Below, piece by piece: positions 31,040 through 32,559 of a DNA stretch of 32,559 bases (positions are counted from its first letter, which is position 1; each line of letters begins with the position of its first letter). Origin of the DNA: an uncultured Clostridia bacterium (GTDB taxonomy: Bacteria > Bacillota > Clostridia > Oscillospirales > Ruminococcaceae); the NCBI GenBank assembly GCA_947175385.1, contig CAMWMN010000013.1, positions 1 to 32,559 on the forward strand, written 5' to 3'. The translations under genes were made by a program, and so were the position numbers. The notes under the pieces were generated by a model. That model did not search any database and was not told the origin of the DNA. It saw nothing but the letters and a program-made list of their open reading frames with translations.

Positions 31040-31750
31040 ATGAAAAACGAAGCATTCCAATTAGGCAACATAAAGATGTATGTGTCGGAGGTTCACCGAT
31101 TCGGCACGGACGCATTTCTATTGGCGTATTACGCGGGAATCCGTCACGGCAGCGTGGTGTGCGATTTGTGCACTGGCTGCGGGATCGTTCCGCTGATATT
31201 CTGCAAGAACACCCACCCATCTCTGATTTACGCGATGGATATTCAGAGTGACGCGATTGCGCTGCTGCAAAAAACGGTGGACGAAAACGACCTTCAGAAC
31301 ATAATTCAGCCAATCGTGTGCGATTTGCGGAATATTCCGCAAAGCGTAATGCCATATGAAAGCGTGGATATAGTCACCGCCAATCCGCCGTATATGACGG
31401 GCGGTTCTGGATTTTACAAACCCAACGAGGCTCAGGCAATCGCGCGGCACGAGTTGATGTGCACGGTGGAGGACGTCTGCGGTGCGGCGGCAAAGCTGCT
31501 GAAATACGGCGGAATACTGAAAATGTGTCATCGCCCCGAGCGGCTGGCGGACGTGATCGTCGCGATGCGAAAGAGCAAAATCGAGCCGAAATCCGTTACA
31601 TTCGTGCACAACAACATCAACGAAAAGCCGTGGCTGTTCCTGATAAGCGGCAAAAAGGGCGGAAATCCCGGAATGATTGTCGAAAAGCCTATGATTCTGC
31701 GTAATGACGATAAGTCCTATACCGATGAGTATTCGAGGATATACGAGTGA
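31040..31750 (+). CDS. trmN6: tRNA1(Val) (adenine(37)-N6)-methyltransferase-like protein
   Basis: 236 residues from ATG 31040, 8 nt after GGGGG; an ATG 15 bases earlier overlaps the preceding gene. Rossmann-like SAM site DLCTGCGIVPLI (42-53), acidic AMDIQSDAI, and the NPPY motif (115-118) of N6-adenine/amino methyltransferases. Family members modify A37 of tRNA. This gene is found next to rsmI (yabB-yraL type pairing) in Firmicutes, which supports the call. Confidence in the exact substrate is moderate. Confidence 0.87.
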   Translation: MKNEAFQLGNIKMYVSEVHRFGTDAFLLAYYAGIRHGSVVCDLCTGCGIVPLIFCKNTHPSLIYAMDIQSDAIALLQKTVDENDLQNIIQPIVCDLRNIPQSVMPYESVDIVTANPPYMTGGSGFYKPNEAQAIARHELMCTVEDVCGAAAKLLKYGGILKMCHRPERLADVIVAMRKSKIEPKSVTFVHNNINEKPWLFLISGKKGGNPGMIVEKPMILRNDDKSYTDEYSRIYE

Positions 31751-31777
31751 TGACAGCTGATATTGGGGGTGATTGAC

Positions 31778-32559
31778 ATGGGCAAGCTCTATATTGTCGG
31801 CACTCCGATAGGGAATCTCGGGGATTTCAGTCCGCGCGGGGTTGAAACGCTCCAAAACGCAGATTACATTGCCGCCGAGGACACGCGCGTTACGTTGGGA
31901 CTGCTTACACATTTTGGGATAAAAAAGCCGATGTTGTCCTGTTACAAACCCAAGGAGCAGGAAAAGAGTGAACGCATAATCGCGCTGCTTGAGGAGGGGA
32001 ACTCCGTTGCGCTGGTAAGCGATGCGGGAATGCCGTGTGTTTCCGACCCAGGCGCGGTGCTTGTGAAAAAGTGCCGAGCGCGCGGAATCCCCGTGGAGGT
32101 GATTCCGGGGTGCAACGCGGCAATCGCGGCGGTTGCCGCAAGCGGTCTGGAGGTCGGGCAGTTCACGTTCGAGGGGTTTCTGCCCGTTCCCAAAAAGGAG
32201 CGTATCGAGCGGCTTGAAATCGTCAAAAACCTCCCGCACGCGTTGGTGTTTTACGAAGCTCCGCATAAAATAAAGCAAACTCTGGCGGATTTGTGTTCTG
32301 TCCTAGGCGGAGAACGTGAAACCGCGTTATGTCGTGAGCTTACCAAGATCCACGAGGAAGTTATCCGCGGCACATTGGAGGAGCTTTCTCACTACTATGA
32401 CGAAATCACCCCACGCGGCGAATATGTGATTGTTGTAAGTGGTGTGGAAACTTCGTGTGAGGAGTTCACAATCGAACAGGCGGTTCAACTGGCGCGGCAG
32501 TTGGCGGAGGGCGGCGAAAAGCTCTCGGACGCGTGCCGCGAAGCCGCCAAAGCAACGGG
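31778..32559 (+). CDS. rsmI: 16S rRNA (cytidine1402-2'-O)-methyltransferase RsmI (3' partial)
   Basis: The frame is open to the last base; 260 residues are visible of about 280. ATG 31778, with GGGGGTG about 9 nt upstream. Begins GKLYIVGTPIGNLGD (residues 2-16), and has AEDTRVTLGLL (33-43), VSDAGMPCVSDPG (80-92) and PGCNAAIAAVAASG, followed by VFYEAPHK and GERETALCRELTKIHEE, all RsmI hallmarks of the tetrapyrrole-methylase fold. It methylates C1402 in the 30S decoding centre. Adjacent to trmN6, as usual. Confidence 0.95.
   Translation, partial: MGKLYIVGTPIGNLGDFSPRGVETLQNADYIAAEDTRVTLGLLTHFGIKKPMLSCYKPKEQEKSERIIALLEEGNSVALVSDAGMPCVSDPGAVLVKKCRARGIPVEVIPGCNAAIAAVAASGLEVGQFTFEGFLPVPKKERIERLEIVKNLPHALVFYEAPHKIKQTLADLCSVLGGERETALCRELTKIHEEVIRGTLEELSHYYDEITPRGEYVIVVSGVETSCEEFTIEQAVQLARQLAEGGEKLSDACREAAKAT

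Noticed and set aside
31118-32278. Minus-strand open frame of 386 codons opposite trmN6 and rsmI
   Set aside because: Both genes on the plus strand are clear family members; the antisense product has no recognisable domain.
1-32559. tRNA, rRNA, CRISPR array, insertion sequence or prophage genes
   Set aside because: None could be supported on either strand: no transposase, integrase, T-loop or repeat-spacer pattern was found.

Overview
This window comes from an endospore-forming, low- to mid-GC Firmicute of the class Clostridia, most likely a gut Ruminococcus/Oscillospirales-type bacterium. The evidence is a spore germination protease (gpr) divergent from rpsT, a BspA-like leucine-rich-repeat protein ending in a dockerin-like module, zinc-type (C+) S14, L24, L36 and adenylate kinase, and the Firmicute gene order secY-adk-map-KOW-infA-rpmJ-rpsM-rpsK-rpsD-rpoA-rplQ. 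This is inference from gene content; no 16S rRNA gene is present.

Layout. Positions 1-915 hold the 3' end of a secreted repeat protein. It converges on a minus-strand block (4481 to 1006): a NimA-like flavin protein, a 688-residue TPR / suppressor-of-fused (SUFU) protein and a lipoprotein. rpsT (minus) and gpr (plus) diverge from 5001-5289. From a clear promoter at 6201-6229 runs the complete S10-spc-alpha ribosomal supercluster: rpsJ, rplC, rplD, rplW, rplB, rpsS, rplV, rpsC, rplP, rpmC, rpsQ, rplN, rplX, rplE, rpsZ, rpsH, rplF, rplR, rpsE, rpmD, rplO, secY, adk, map, a KOW protein, infA, rpmJ, rpsM, rpsK, rpsD, rpoA and rplQ. It ends at a strong terminator near 23781-23808. No str operon lies upstream, and no ecf transporter, truA, rplM or rpsI lies downstream.

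From 23809 to 26210 there are short accessory units, each with an almost consensus promoter (TTGACA, 17 bp, TGN-TATAAT) and, in most cases, its own terminator: a secreted protein followed by a membrane protein, a SUKH (SMI1/KNR4) protein, and a 38-residue membrane microprotein. From 26285 another promoter drives a likely operon of a RING-like membrane protein, a GT-C-like membrane protein, a TrkH/KtrB potassium channel subunit, an unknown 144-residue protein, trmN6 and rsmI (cut by the window end).

The genes are mostly ordinary; the unusual signal lies between them. Many gaps in the ribosomal operon, which is normally tightly packed, are widened to 100-360 nt and filled with palindromic elements. 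Several share outer arms built on GCAAATT, inner hairpins capped by C-GAA-G or GNRA-type loops, and a shared tail (TTTAAGATAGGAG-like) that supplies the Shine-Dalgarno of the next gene. One related element sits outside the operon, before the nimA-like gene on the other strand. A second unexplained signal is a 67-bp leader present twice (25889-25955 and 30537-30603), once in front of a real gene and once in front of a start codon that stops after two codons.
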